64,000 nucleotides of DNA from NCBI RefSeq assembly GCF_002848265.1, contig NZ_CP025422.1, positions 1,704,727 through 1,768,726 of the forward strand, in the 5' to 3' direction. The notes beneath the pieces were generated by a model, which worked only from the letters and a program-made list of their open reading frames with translations, had not been told where the DNA came from and ran no database searches. Positions 35,453-44,929 of the stretch are shown one piece after another. Each line of letters opens with the position of its first letter. Position 1 is the first letter of the stretch. This stretch comes from Zhihengliuella sp. ISTPL4 (lineage in GTDB: Bacteria; Actinomycetota; Actinomycetes; Actinomycetales; Microbacteriaceae). The translations under genes were made by a program, and so were the position numbers.

Positions 35453-36805
35453 GTGGGACCCACAGCACTCGCCGGACCGCGGAAGCGCCCTTGGGCTTTC
35501 GCCTTCTTCGGAATCCTGATGGCGCTCGCGGCATCACTCCTGCTCCCTCCCTCAGCGGCTTCCGCAGAGACCACGGACGACGGTCAGGAGGTCACCGACT
35601 TCTACTTCGCCGGCGTGGTCACCGACGGCGACGAGCCGGTCGAGGGCGTCGTGATGACGATCGAGGGCAACGGCTTCGATGCCGAGACCGAGACCGACGC
35701 CGAGGGCAAGTGGCGGCTGTACGTGCCGGAGAAGGAGACGTACACGCTGACGGTCGACGAGTCGACGCTCCCGGACGGCGTGATCGTCGACGCGACGCAG
35801 CTCCCCGAGGGGATCCAGCCGGTCTCGGGCACGACCGCCTCGTTCGAGCTGGAGTTCGGGCTCACCGGGACGAAGATCGTGAACTTCTTCCTCGGCGAAG
35901 GCGAGCGGGTGACCGTCTCGTTCCTGGATCAGCTCCTGTCGCGCATGGTGGGCGGACTGAACTTCGGGCTGCTCCTGGGACTCGCCTCCATGGGCGCCGC
36001 GCTCATCTACGGCACCACCCGGCTGTCGAACTTCGCGCACGGCGAGATGGTGACCTGGGGTGCGGTGATCACTCTCGTCTTCACCACGTTCTGGCAGCTT
36101 CCGCTCTGGGCCGGCATCGTCGCCGCGGTCATCGGCGGTGCTGCGCTCGGCTGGGCCCTCGATGCCGGCATCTGGAAGCCGCTGCGCCGCCGCGGCCTGG
36201 GCGTCGTCCAGCTCATGATCGTGAGCATCGGCCTCTCGCTGGCCCTCCGCTACGGCCTGCAGTACATCATCGGCGGGAATACCTATCAGCTCCCGGGCGC
36301 CAGCCCCGAGCCGATCCGCCTCGGTCCGATCTCCCTGTCGTACATCGACATGATCGGCATGGCGACCAGCATCATCGTGATCCTCGGTGTCGCGTTCTTC
36401 CTCACCCGCACCCGCACCGGCAAGGCGACGAGAGCCATCTCGGACAACCCGCAGCTCGCCGCAGCCTCCGGCATCGACGTCGACAAGGTCATCCGGATCG
36501 TGTGGATCCTCGCCGGCACCCTGGCCGCGATCTCCGGCATCCTCTGGGCGTACTTCCGGCCCGGCGTGAAGTGGGACATGGGCATGCAGATGCTGCTGCT
36601 GATGTTCTGCGCCATCACGCTCGGCGGCCTCGGCTCGGCGATCGGCGCGCTGATCGGCTCGATCATCGTCGGCCTCGCCGTCGAGGTCTCCACGCTCCTC
36701 GGAGTGCCGACCGACCTCAAGTACGCCAGCGCCCTCGTCGCGCTGATCATCATCCTGCTCGTGCGACCGCAGGGCATCCTCGGACGCAAGGAAAGGTTGG
36801 GCTGA
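35453..36805 (+). CDS. livH: Branched-chain amino-acid ABC permease LivH with extra N-terminal extracytoplasmic domain
   Basis: A 450-residue protein. Residues about 15-40 are a signal-like helix ending SAASAE. Residues about 48-150 form an all-beta region resembling a carboxypeptidase-regulatory/prealbumin-like sandwich (FAGVVTDGDEPVEGVVMTIEGN, DAEGKWRLYVPEKETYTLTVDE). The remaining 300 residues are the standard LivH permease (GLLLGLASMGAALIYGTTRLSNFAHGEMV, ending VRPQGILGRKERLG). Normal LivH proteins are about 300 residues, so the N-terminal domain is an addition. Start GTG 35453 with GGAGG upstream; ATG/GTG choices further upstream (35360) lack a ribosome-binding site. Confidence 0.9.
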   Translation: MGPTALAGPRKRPWAFAFFGILMALAASLLLPPSAASAETTDDGQEVTDFYFAGVVTDGDEPVEGVVMTIEGNGFDAETETDAEGKWRLYVPEKETYTLTVDESTLPDGVIVDATQLPEGIQPVSGTTASFELEFGLTGTKIVNFFLGEGERVTVSFLDQLLSRMVGGLNFGLLLGLASMGAALIYGTTRLSNFAHGEMVTWGAVITLVFTTFWQLPLWAGIVAAVIGGAALGWALDAGIWKPLRRRGLGVVQLMIVSIGLSLALRYGLQYIIGGNTYQLPGASPEPIRLGPISLSYIDMIGMATSIIVILGVAFFLTRTRTGKATRAISDNPQLAAASGIDVDKVIRIVWILAGTLAAISGILWAYFRPGVKWDMGMQMLLLMFCAITLGGLGSAIGALIGSIIVGLAVEVSTLLGVPTDLKYASALVALIIILLVRPQGILGRKERLG

Positions 36806-36808
36806 CGC

Positions 36809-37775
36809 ATGGACTTCGGAAGCATCTTCGGCAACACCGCCTCCTATCTGTTCAGCCCGACGACGATCGCCTATGCGCTCGCGGCGACCGGCCTCGCGGT
36901 GCACTTCGGCTACACGGGCCTGCTCAACTTCGGCATGGCGGCGTTCATGGCGATCGGGGGCTACGGCTACGCGATCTCGATCCTCACCTTCGGCGTCCCG
37001 TGGTGGCTGGGCGTCCTCGTCGGCATCACCGGCGGCGCGCTCTTCGCCCTGCTGCTCGGCATCCCCACCCTGCGCCTGCGCGCCGACTACCTCGCCATCG
37101 CGACCATCGCGGCTGCCGAGGTCGTGCGCCTGATGTTCGTCACGGAGCTGTTCAAGGACTGGACGAATTCCGCGGGCGGTCTCTCCGGTTACCACCAGAG
37201 CTTCCGCGACGCCAACCCGTTCCCCCCGGGGACGTACGGCTTCGGACCGTGGACCTACAACGCGAACGACCTCTGGGTCCGGGTGTTCGGTCTGCTGACC
37301 CTCGCCCTGACGATCCTCGTGGTCTGGGCCCTCATGCGCAGCCCGTGGGGGCGCGTGCTCAAGGGCATCCGCGAGGACGAGGACGCCGTACGCTCGCTCG
37401 GCAAGAACGTCTTCGCCTACAAGATGCAGGCGCTCGTGGTGGGTGGCGTGATCGGTGCCCTCGGCGGCATCGTCTTCGTCCTGCCCTCGGCGGTCATCCC
37501 CGGCAGCTACTCCACGTCGCTGACCTTCTTCCTGTGGACGATCCTCCTGCTCGGCGGCGCGGCCACGGTCTTCGGCCCCACGCTGGGCGCGGTGCTGTTC
37601 TGGGTGGTGTTCGCCTTCCTCGGAGCGCTCCTCCCCGCGATGGCCACCGCCGGCTACCTGCCCATGACCAGTGCCCAGGCCGACGTCGTGCGCTACATCC
37701 TCATCGGCATCGTGCTGATGCTCATCGTCGTGTTCCGCCCGCAGGGCATCCTCGGGAACAAGAGGGAGATGACCT

Positions 37776-37786
<11 letters not shown>
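36809..37786 (+). CDS. livM: Branched-chain amino-acid ABC permease LivM
   Basis: A 325-residue multi-spanning permease forming the translocation pore with LivH. The segment HFGYTGLLNFGMAAFMAIGGYG near the N-terminus and the EAA-like cytoplasmic loop SPWGRVLKGIREDEDAVRSLGKN are family signatures. It ends VFRPQGILGNKREMTFVK. It begins three bases after livH and overlaps the TTG start of livG by 11 bases, so all permease genes are in one operon. Confidence 0.95.
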
Positions 37787-38770
<984 letters not shown>

Positions 38771-38774
<4 letters not shown>

Positions 38775-39538
38775 GCACTGCAACCCCCGCCGAGGGCACC
38801 ACTCCGGCCGGCGATGTCGTCGTCGAGCTGAAGGATGTGCACGCCGGCTACCTTCCGGGAGTGAACATCCTCAACGGCGCGAACCTCATCGCCCGCCAGG
38901 GCGAGCTCATCGGCATCATCGGCCCGAACGGTGCAGGGAAGTCGACACTCCTCAAAGCGATCTTCGGCATGGTGAACGTCCGAGAGGGCGACATCACCGT
39001 CAAGGGCGAGAGCATCGTCGGCCTCAAGGCCGACAAGCTCGTGCGCCGCGGCGTGGCCTTCGTGCCGCAGACGAACAACGTGTTCCCGTCGCTCACGATC
39101 CAGGAGAACCTGGAGATGGGGCTGTACCAGAACCCGAAGATCTTCGCGGAGCGGCTCGAGTTCGTCAGCAGCATCTTCGCCGAGATCGGCAAACGCCTGA
39201 AGCAGCGTGCGGGGTCGCTCTCCGGCGGCGAGCGGCAGATGGTCGCCATGTCGCGGGCGCTCATGATGGACCCGTCGGTGCTGCTGCTCGACGAGCCCTC
39301 GGCCGGCCTCTCCCCCGTGCGCCAGGACGACGCCTTCATCCGGGTCTCCGACATCAACAAGGCCGGCGTCACGACGATCATGGTCGAGCAGAACGCCCGC
39401 CGCTGTCTGCAGATCTGCGACCGCGGCTACGTCCTCGACCAGGGGCGCGATGCCTACGAGGGCACCGGCCGGGAGCTGCTGAACGACCCGAAGGTCATCG
39501 GCCTCTACCTCGGCACGCTCGGGACCGACGCCGCCTGA
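38771..39538 (+). CDS. livF: Branched-chain amino-acid ABC transporter ATPase LivF
   Basis: A 255-residue ATP-binding subunit paired with LivG. Walker A GPNGAGKSTLL, FVPQTNNVFPSLTIQENL (Q-loop), signature LSGGERQMVAMSRAL, Walker B LLLDEPSAGLSP, switch His replaced by Gln in MVEQNA, as is usual in LivF. ATG at 38771 overlaps the livG stop (ATGA), behind GAGGAGGAC. Last gene of the operon, followed by a 20-bp-stem terminator. Confidence 0.95.
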
Positions 39539-39552
39539 GGCCGGTCCCTGGT

Positions 39553-39596
39553 ACGACGAAGGCCCCGGATGCCGACGCATCCGGGGCCTTCGTCGT
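39553..39596. terminator. Very strong bidirectional terminator between livF and livK (CCGGATGC-type)
   Basis: A 20-bp perfect inverted repeat (39553-39572 with 39577-39596) with a 4-base CGAC loop. Serves both convergent genes. Core CCGGATGC / GCATCCGG. Confidence 0.9.
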
Positions 39597-39603
39597 CGCT
39601 GCG

Positions 39604-40860
39604 TTACTTGATGCGCGAGGTGACGTTCTCGGAGTCGAACTCGTAGACGCCGATGGCAGCGCCCTTCGGGTCGTTGTTCTCGTCGAACGTGATCTCACCG
39701 GAGAGACCGTCGTAGTCCGGCGTGCCGCCGTCGTTGATGATCGCGGCGCAGTCGGCGTAGTTGTCGCACTTCTCGCCGTCGCCGTCGCCACCGGAGACGG
39801 TGATCATCTCCGCGGCGATGTCCGGGCCATCGACCGAGCCGGCCTTCAGCGCGGCCAGAGCGATCAGCACCACGGCGTCGTACGCCTCGGCCGAGTACGT
39901 CACAGCGTCGATCGGGTCGTTGCCCTCGGCCGTCCAGACCGCGTTCAGCTGGTCGAGGAAGTCCTGCGGCAGCTCGGCGCCGGCGCGGGTGCCCTTCGAG
40001 CCCTCGAGGCTGACCGACACGTCCGCACCCCAGTCCTTGAGGTTGCCGTCGACGAGGTACAGCGAACCCGTGTCAACCCCGGCGTTGCCGAGCAGCGGCG
40101 CGATGGTGGCGAATTGGTCGTAGGAGACGACGGCGACCGCGTCCGGCTTGGCCGCGGCGATCTCCGAGACCTGGGCGTTGAACTGTCCGTCGCCCTGGTT
40201 GTACGAGGCGTCGGCGACGACCTCGCCACCGGTGCTCTCGAAGGTGGCCTTGATCGCCTCGAACAGACCCGTGCCGTACGGGTCGTTCTGGTAGATGATG
40301 CCCAGCGTCTTGTGACCGTCCTCGGCGATCTCGTTGCCGAGCACCTCGCCCTGCAGGTTGTCGCTCGGCGCGGTGCGGAAGTACAGCGGGTTGATGCCCG
40401 TGAAGTCCGGCGACGTGTTGGACGGGGACACCGTCAGGATGTCCGCGCCCGCGTTGCCGTCGAGGATGAGCTTGGTGACGCTCGAGGACGCCGCGCCGAT
40501 CATGGCGGTGATGCCGTCGTTGCGCAGGTTGGTGATGGAGGTCTCGTAGGCCTTGTTGTCGAGGTCGCCCTCGTCGGCCGTGCTGAGGTCGATGGTGATG
40601 CCGGCGTCGGCCTCGTTGATCTGGTCCACGGCGAGCTGGACGCCGGCCTCCATCGGTGCGCCCAGGAACGCGAGCGTACCGGTGGCGGGCAACAGCGAAC
40701 CGAGCTTGAGCGTCAGGTCGGCGGCGGGCTTGTCGCCACCCCCGTCCGACGGCTCCGCGTTCGGCGTGCTGCTACAGCCCGCGATGATGAGGGCGGAGGC
40801 GCTGACCAGCGCGATCCCGGCGAAGATCCTCGCGCTGCGCGAGCCCTTCAGTGCGTTCAT
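39604..40860 (-). CDS. livK: Branched-chain amino-acid ABC substrate-binding lipoprotein LivK
   Basis: A 418-residue solute-binding protein. The signal peptide ends in the lipobox LIIAGC (modified Cys about 29), followed by a Ser/Pro/Asp-rich linker. The type-1 periplasmic-binding fold begins LKLGSLLPATGTLAFLG, with IGAASSSVTKLI and TLGIIYQNDPYGTG. It presents branched-chain amino acids or related ligands to the livHMGF transporter, which lies convergent and is transcribed from the other strand, so the receptor has separate transcription. Start ATG 40860 with AGGGAGC nearby. Confidence 0.92.
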   Translation of the reverse strand: MNALKGSRSARIFAGIALVSASALIIAGCSSTPNAEPSDGGGDKPAADLTLKLGSLLPATGTLAFLGAPMEAGVQLAVDQINEADAGITIDLSTADEGDLDNKAYETSITNLRNDGITAMIGAASSSVTKLILDGNAGADILTVSPSNTSPDFTGINPLYFRTAPSDNLQGEVLGNEIAEDGHKTLGIIYQNDPYGTGLFEAIKATFESTGGEVVADASYNQGDGQFNAQVSEIAAAKPDAVAVVSYDQFATIAPLLGNAGVDTGSLYLVDGNLKDWGADVSVSLEGSKGTRAGAELPQDFLDQLNAVWTAEGNDPIDAVTYSAEAYDAVVLIALAALKAGSVDGPDIAAEMITVSGGDGDGEKCDNYADCAAIINDGGTPDYDGLSGEITFDENNDPKGAAIGVYEFDSENVTSRIK

Positions 40861-41004
40861 GATGCTCCCTTGCGTAAACGAACGTGGATGGTGACCACAG
40901 TCGGGTGCTCTAACACTAGGGCGTGCGCCCCGCGCGCAGGAGGGGCAAGTATCTCGGTGCGTTAACGATCCAGGACCGCTGTTTCCGCCTGTGGGCGGGC
41001 GGGA

Positions 41005-41937
41005 TCAGACCGCCGCGGCGGGGGTGTCCCGGCGGCCGCGCCGCGCGGCGAGGAGCAGATCGACGACGAAGACCGCGATCGCGATCCACACCAGGACGAA
41101 CCCGATCCAGCGCTCCGGCGGCATCGGCTCGTGCAGCACGGCGACGCCGATCACGAACTGGAGGATCGGGGTGAGGAACTGCAGCATGCCGATGACGGCG
41201 AGATCGACGCGACGCGTGCCGGCCGCGAACAGCAGCAGAGGGACGGCCGTCGCCACTCCCGCGAACGCGAGCAGCACGGCATGCGACCAGCCGTTCGCGC
41301 CCATCGTCAGTCCGGCCGGCGTCGTCGCCACGACCACGAGTTGCACCACGGCGATCGGGATCAGCCAGAACGACTCGAGGGTCAGTCCGCTGACGGCGTC
41401 GACGGCGGGACCGATCCTCTTCTTGATGAGCCCGTACAGGCCGAAGGAGGCCGTGAGCGACAGAGCGATCCACGGGAAGTCGCCGTAGGCCACGACGATC
41501 ACCACGACCGCCGCACCCGCGATGCCGATGGCCGCCCACTGCAGACGGCGGATGCGCTCCTTGAGCACGAAGACGCCGAGCAGCACGGTCGTGATCGGGT
41601 TGATGAAGTAGCCCAGCGACGTCTCCACGACGTGGCCGCTGAGGGTTCCGAGGACGAAGACCTGCCAGTTGACGTAGATGAGGAGACCGGCCAGGGCCGT
41701 CCATCCGAGGAGCCTCGGATTCCGGACGATGGCGAGGAAGGCGGGCCATCCCCGTGTGACCGTGAGCAGCAGGAGGCAGAAGACGAACGAGAGCAGCACC
41801 CGCCAGGCGACCACCTCCCACGGCCCGGTGGGCTGCAGCAGGAGGAAGTACAGCGGGAGGACGCCCCAGAGCAGATAGGCACTTCCGGCGTAGGCGACGC
41901 CCGCCGTCCGGGTGGCGCGGGTCGTCTCGGGAGTCAC
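41005..41937 (-). CDS. rarD: EamA-family transporter RarD
   Basis: A 310-residue drug/metabolite transporter-superfamily protein with ten predicted helices in two EamA repeats. Family signatures are GVAYAGSAYLLWGVLPLYF and LGYFINPITTVLLGVFVLKERIRR. The C-terminal tail is basic (LLAARRGRRD). Export substrate unknown. Start ATG/GTG at 41937 (MTPETTRATR), no strong Shine-Dalgarno seen. The 144-base gap downstream (40861-41004) holds the livK promoter region; no terminator recognised. Confidence 0.9.
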   Translation of the reverse strand: MTPETTRATRTAGVAYAGSAYLLWGVLPLYFLLLQPTGPWEVVAWRVLLSFVFCLLLLTVTRGWPAFLAIVRNPRLLGWTALAGLLIYVNWQVFVLGTLSGHVVETSLGYFINPITTVLLGVFVLKERIRRLQWAAIGIAGAAVVVIVVAYGDFPWIALSLTASFGLYGLIKKRIGPAVDAVSGLTLESFWLIPIAVVQLVVVATTPAGLTMGANGWSHAVLLAFAGVATAVPLLLFAAGTRRVDLAVIGMLQFLTPILQFVIGVAVLHEPMPPERWIGFVLVWIAIAVFVVDLLLAARRGRRDTPAAAV

Positions 41938-41980
41938 CGGACAACCCTATGCCCGGAGCCGCGCGGCTCCGTCCCGGACG

Positions 41981-42022
41981 CCGCAGAGGGCCCGGATGCC
42001 GAAGCATCCGGGCCCTCTGCGG
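41981..42022. terminator. Strong terminator after groES (CCGGATGC-type)
   Basis: A 19-bp perfect stem (41981-41999 with 42004-42022), loop CGAA, 43 bases past the groES stop and upstream of rarD. Shares the CCGGATGC/GCATCCGG core with two other terminators here. Confidence 0.88.
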
Positions 42023-42064
42023 ACCGGGTTCCCGCCCGCGATGCGAGGGGAACCGGGCGTGCGA

Positions 42065-42361
42065 TCAGCGGACGACGACCGCCAGGACGTCGCGAGCCGA
42101 CAGGACGAGGAACTCGTCCGCGCCGAACTTCACCTCGGTGCCGCCGTACTTGCTGTAGAGCACGCGGTCGCCGACGGCGACGTCGAGCGGAACGCGGTTG
42201 CCGTTGTCGTCGATACGGCCGGGGCCGACCGCCACGACCTCGCCCTCCTGGGGCTTCTCCTTGGCGGTGTCGGGGATGACCAGGCCACTCGCGGTGGTCT
42301 GCTCGGCCTCGACCTGCTTGATGACGATGCGGTCCTCGAGCGGCTTGATGGAAACCGACAC
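42065..42361 (-). CDS. groES: Co-chaperonin GroES (Hsp10)
   Basis: A 98-residue co-chaperonin capping GroEL. It begins [17 protein letters not shown], has the mobile loop [19 protein letters not shown], the roof region DDNG and the terminal [14 protein letters not shown]...[13 protein letters not shown]. groEL is not adjacent: the next minus-strand gene is rarD. Two CIRCE operators lie just upstream, so it is heat-inducible through HrcA. Confidence 0.97.
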   Translation of the reverse strand: MSVSIKPLEDRIVIKQVEAEQTTASGLVIPDTAKEKPQEGEVVAVGPGRIDDNGNRVPLDVAVGDRVLYSKYGGTEVKFGADEFLVLSARDVLAVVVR

Positions 42362-42401
42362 GGTCTACCTCTTCTTTCTTGACGCTGACACGAAAGACTC
42401 G

Positions 42402-42428
42402 TTCGCACTCTCAACCCGAGAGTGCTAA
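42402..42428. promoter_or_regulatory. CIRCE operator 1 (HrcA)
   Basis: TTCGCACTC, 9 bases, GAGTGCTAA. One mismatch from the consensus TTAGCACTC-N9-GAGTGCTAA. It is 41 bases upstream of the groES start. Confidence 0.9.
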
Positions 42429-42447
42429 TGCCAGTGTAGGCGGTCGG

Positions 42448-42474
42448 CTGGCACTCATGCAATGCGAGTGCCAA
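42448..42474. promoter_or_regulatory. CIRCE operator 2 (HrcA)
   Basis: CTGGCACTC, 9 bases, GAGTGCCAA, the actinobacterial CIRCE variant, with its centre 46 bases from the centre of operator 1. It lies between groES and the divergent methyltransferase gene, so it could influence both. Confidence 0.88.
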
Positions 42475-42511
42475 CCGCGGTCCGGCGCCGGCCGGGACTT
42501 AGGCTGGGACG

Positions 42512-43717
42512 GTGGAGATGTCCGAGCTGCGCGCCCTGCTGACCCCCGCCGGCCTCGAGGTGCTCGATGCTCTGGGGCCGGTCACGTCCACCGCCGAGGC
42601 GGCGAGCGCCGTGTCGCGACTCCGGGCAGCCGGCCACTCCCCCGACCTCGTGTCGGCCGTCGTCAGTCAGGCACATCTGCGCGCCAAGGCCACAGCGAAG
42701 TTCGGCCCCTTCGCCGCCCGCATGCTCTTCACCAGGGCGGGCCTCGAGCAGGCCACCCGCCTGGGTGTGGCCGCACGCCACGCCCAGCGGATCCGCCGGG
42801 CCGGGCTGACGAGCGTCGCGGACCTCGGCTGCGGGATCGGCGGCGACGCCCTCGCCTTCGCCGGCGCCGGGCTGGCGGTCCACGCCGTCGACGCCGACGA
42901 GGTGACCGCCGCGCTCGCGGCCTACAACCTCGCGCCGTTCGGAGGCGATGCCACGGTGCAGCACGCGACGGCGGAGGAGGCGCTCGGCGAGCCGGTGCCC
43001 GGTCAGGCGATCTGGATGGACCCCGCCCGCCGCACCTCCGGCCACAACGAGACCAGGCGCGTCTCCGCTGACGACTACTCGCCGTCTCTCGACTGGGCGT
43101 TCGCCGTCGCCGCGCAGCGCCCCACCGGGATCAAGCTCGGCCCCGCCCACGATCGCGACGCCCTTCCCGCGGACGCCGAGACGCAGTGGGTGAGCGCCGA
43201 CGGGAGCGTCGTCGAGCTCGTCGTGTGGTCCAGGGAGCTGGCACGCGAGGGGGTTCGGCGCTCCGCCCTGGTGATCCGTGGCGAGCGCTCGCATGAACTC
43301 ACCGGGGCCGCGGATGCCGAGGACGCTCCCGTGCGGGCGCTCGGGTCGTTCCTCCATGAGCCGGACGGCGCGGTCATCCGGGCCCGTCTCATCGGCGATG
43401 TCGCGCGCAGCCTCGAGGCGGGGATGCTCGATCCGCGCATCGCCTACCTGACCTCCGACGCGGCACTGACGAGTCCGTTCGTGCAGTCCTTCCGCGTCCG
43501 GGAGACGCTGCCGATCGCGCCGAAGACGATCAACGCCGCGCTGAAGTCGCACGGCATCGGCCGCCTCGAGATCAAGAAGCGCGGAGTGGACGTCGATCCC
43601 GCAGCCTTCCGGCGCAAGCTGACCCTGCGCGGCGATGCGGAAGCCACGCTGATCCTCGCCCGGTTCGGCGATCAGCGCCGAGCGATCCTCGCCGACCGGG
43701 TGTCCGCGGCGGACTGA
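42512..43717 (+). CDS. Class I SAM-dependent methyltransferase with THUMP-like domain
   Basis: A 401-residue protein. An N-terminal helical region (about 1-90) precedes the Rossmann methyltransferase core with DLGCGIGGDALAFAGAG (motif I), VHAVDADE (motif II) and WMDPARRT (motif IV). A C-terminal THUMP-like domain (about 310-400; TINAALKSHGIGRLEIKKRGVDV) follows. Probably an RNA methyltransferase, target unknown. Start GTG 42512 or ATG 42518. Divergent from groES with the second CIRCE site 38 bases upstream. Confidence 0.88.
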   Translation: MEMSELRALLTPAGLEVLDALGPVTSTAEAASAVSRLRAAGHSPDLVSAVVSQAHLRAKATAKFGPFAARMLFTRAGLEQATRLGVAARHAQRIRRAGLTSVADLGCGIGGDALAFAGAGLAVHAVDADEVTAALAAYNLAPFGGDATVQHATAEEALGEPVPGQAIWMDPARRTSGHNETRRVSADDYSPSLDWAFAVAAQRPTGIKLGPAHDRDALPADAETQWVSADGSVVELVVWSRELAREGVRRSALVIRGERSHELTGAADAEDAPVRALGSFLHEPDGAVIRARLIGDVARSLEAGMLDPRIAYLTSDAALTSPFVQSFRVRETLPIAPKTINAALKSHGIGRLEIKKRGVDVDPAAFRRKLTLRGDAEATLILARFGDQRRAILADRVSAAD

Positions 43718-43723
43718 CGGAGG

Positions 43724-44929
43724 TCACCCATCCGGGTCCCGGCCCGGGATATCGACGCGGATCGGATCGCCGGGCGGACCGGTGGTCACGAGATACGACT
43801 CGCCCGTCGCCTCGTCGACCACGGCCGGGCCCGAGGTCACGGTGAGGTAGGGCGTCTGCCAGCGGGTGAAAGCCACCTCGATCACGGACGCCGACAGCAA
43901 CTCCCCGGTCTCCTGATCGACGTCGAGCAGCTGCACGCGGAGTCCCGATTGCACGGCCTCGTCGACCGTGGCGCACTGGCGCGAACCGTCGGCGTCGACG
44001 ATCAGGCAGCGCTGAGAGGGCCCGCTCTCCGTGCTGCGGTCGCCGAGCCAGACCGGCTGCTCGCGGAAGGACCCGAGGACGGAGAGGTTGAGGTCGTAGC
44101 CGTCGCCGACGAGCTCCTCCGCCCTCACGCGCTCCGCCTCACCGAACTGGGCGACGAGCGTGGAGCTGCCTCCCCAGCGCTGAACGCTCACCATCGGCTC
44201 GTCGGCGGTGGAGAAGAGCATGACCGCCGTCACGCTGTCGAAGGACAAGGAACCCTCCTCGTCGTCTGCGGCGGAGACCGGAACGGGAAGCGAGGCGTAC
44301 AGGCCCGTCCCCACCTCCTCCCTCGCCAGGCAGGTCGACTGGGAGTCGACGCCCACGTCGAGGATCAGGCACCGCGTCTCCCCGTCGTCCTGCGTGGCGA
44401 ACCAGGCGAGAGCCCCCTCCGCCTCCGCCACCGGGCGCACGGAGTCGGGGTCGTAGCCCTCGCCCGCGAGCGCGATCCGCCGCTCCTGCTGCGCCTCCGT
44501 CAGGGGGAACGCCTCCGACCGAGGGGCGAACAGCGCCCACCCGGCGCCCACGCCGACCGCGAGGAGCGCCGCCGACGCCATGAGCACCGGGACGAGGCCA
44601 CGGCGACCCGCGATCGGCACCTCCCTCGGGGAGATGTCGTCGGGGTCGTCGGGCGGGACGTCCGCCGCCCTCGGCCCGCCCTCCGGCGCCGGGAGCGCGT
44701 CCCCGGTCTCCTTCTCGTCGTCAGCGCCGGCGGGCGCGGACGGCACCGGCTCCGGCTCCTCGGACGCGGACAGCGCCCTGCGACGGCGCTCGGCCTGAAG
44801 CTCCTGCAGGCGGAGCGCTGCGACGGCGTCGAGCCCGCCGTCGCGCCCGTACGCCGCGCGCTCCAGCGCCCGGCGCTCCGCGTCGTCTCCGCTCTGCGAC
44901 GGGTCAATCCCCTCCTGCACCGACGTCAC
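43724..44929 (-). CDS. Single-pass membrane protein of unknown family, paralogue A
   Basis: 401 residues. N-terminal cytoplasmic motif ERRALERAAYGRDGGLDA (about 18-35), a charged Pro/Glu linker, one hydrophobic helix (about 115-137, LVPVLMASAALLAVGVGAGWALFA), then an ectodomain with two similar repeats. The first contains GYDPDSVRPVAEAEGALAWFATQDD, RCLILD and a second Cys (STCLA). The second contains GYDLNLSVLGSF, RCLIVD and QCATVDE. The downstream gene (44904) has the same plan, so these are tandem paralogues. Function unknown; Cys pairs may form disulphides. Start at 44929 (26-base overlap with its upstream neighbour). Convergent with the methyltransferase. Confidence 0.75.
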   Translation of the reverse strand: MTSVQEGIDPSQSGDDAERRALERAAYGRDGGLDAVAALRLQELQAERRRRALSASEEPEPVPSAPAGADDEKETGDALPAPEGGPRAADVPPDDPDDISPREVPIAGRRGLVPVLMASAALLAVGVGAGWALFAPRSEAFPLTEAQQERRIALAGEGYDPDSVRPVAEAEGALAWFATQDDGETRCLILDVGVDSQSTCLAREEVGTGLYASLPVPVSAADDEEGSLSFDSVTAVMLFSTADEPMVSVQRWGGSSTLVAQFGEAERVRAEELVGDGYDLNLSVLGSFREQPVWLGDRSTESGPSQRCLIVDADGSRQCATVDEAVQSGLRVQLLDVDQETGELLSASVIEVAFTRWQTPYLTVTSGPAVVDEATGESYLVTTGPPGDPIRVDIPGRDPDG

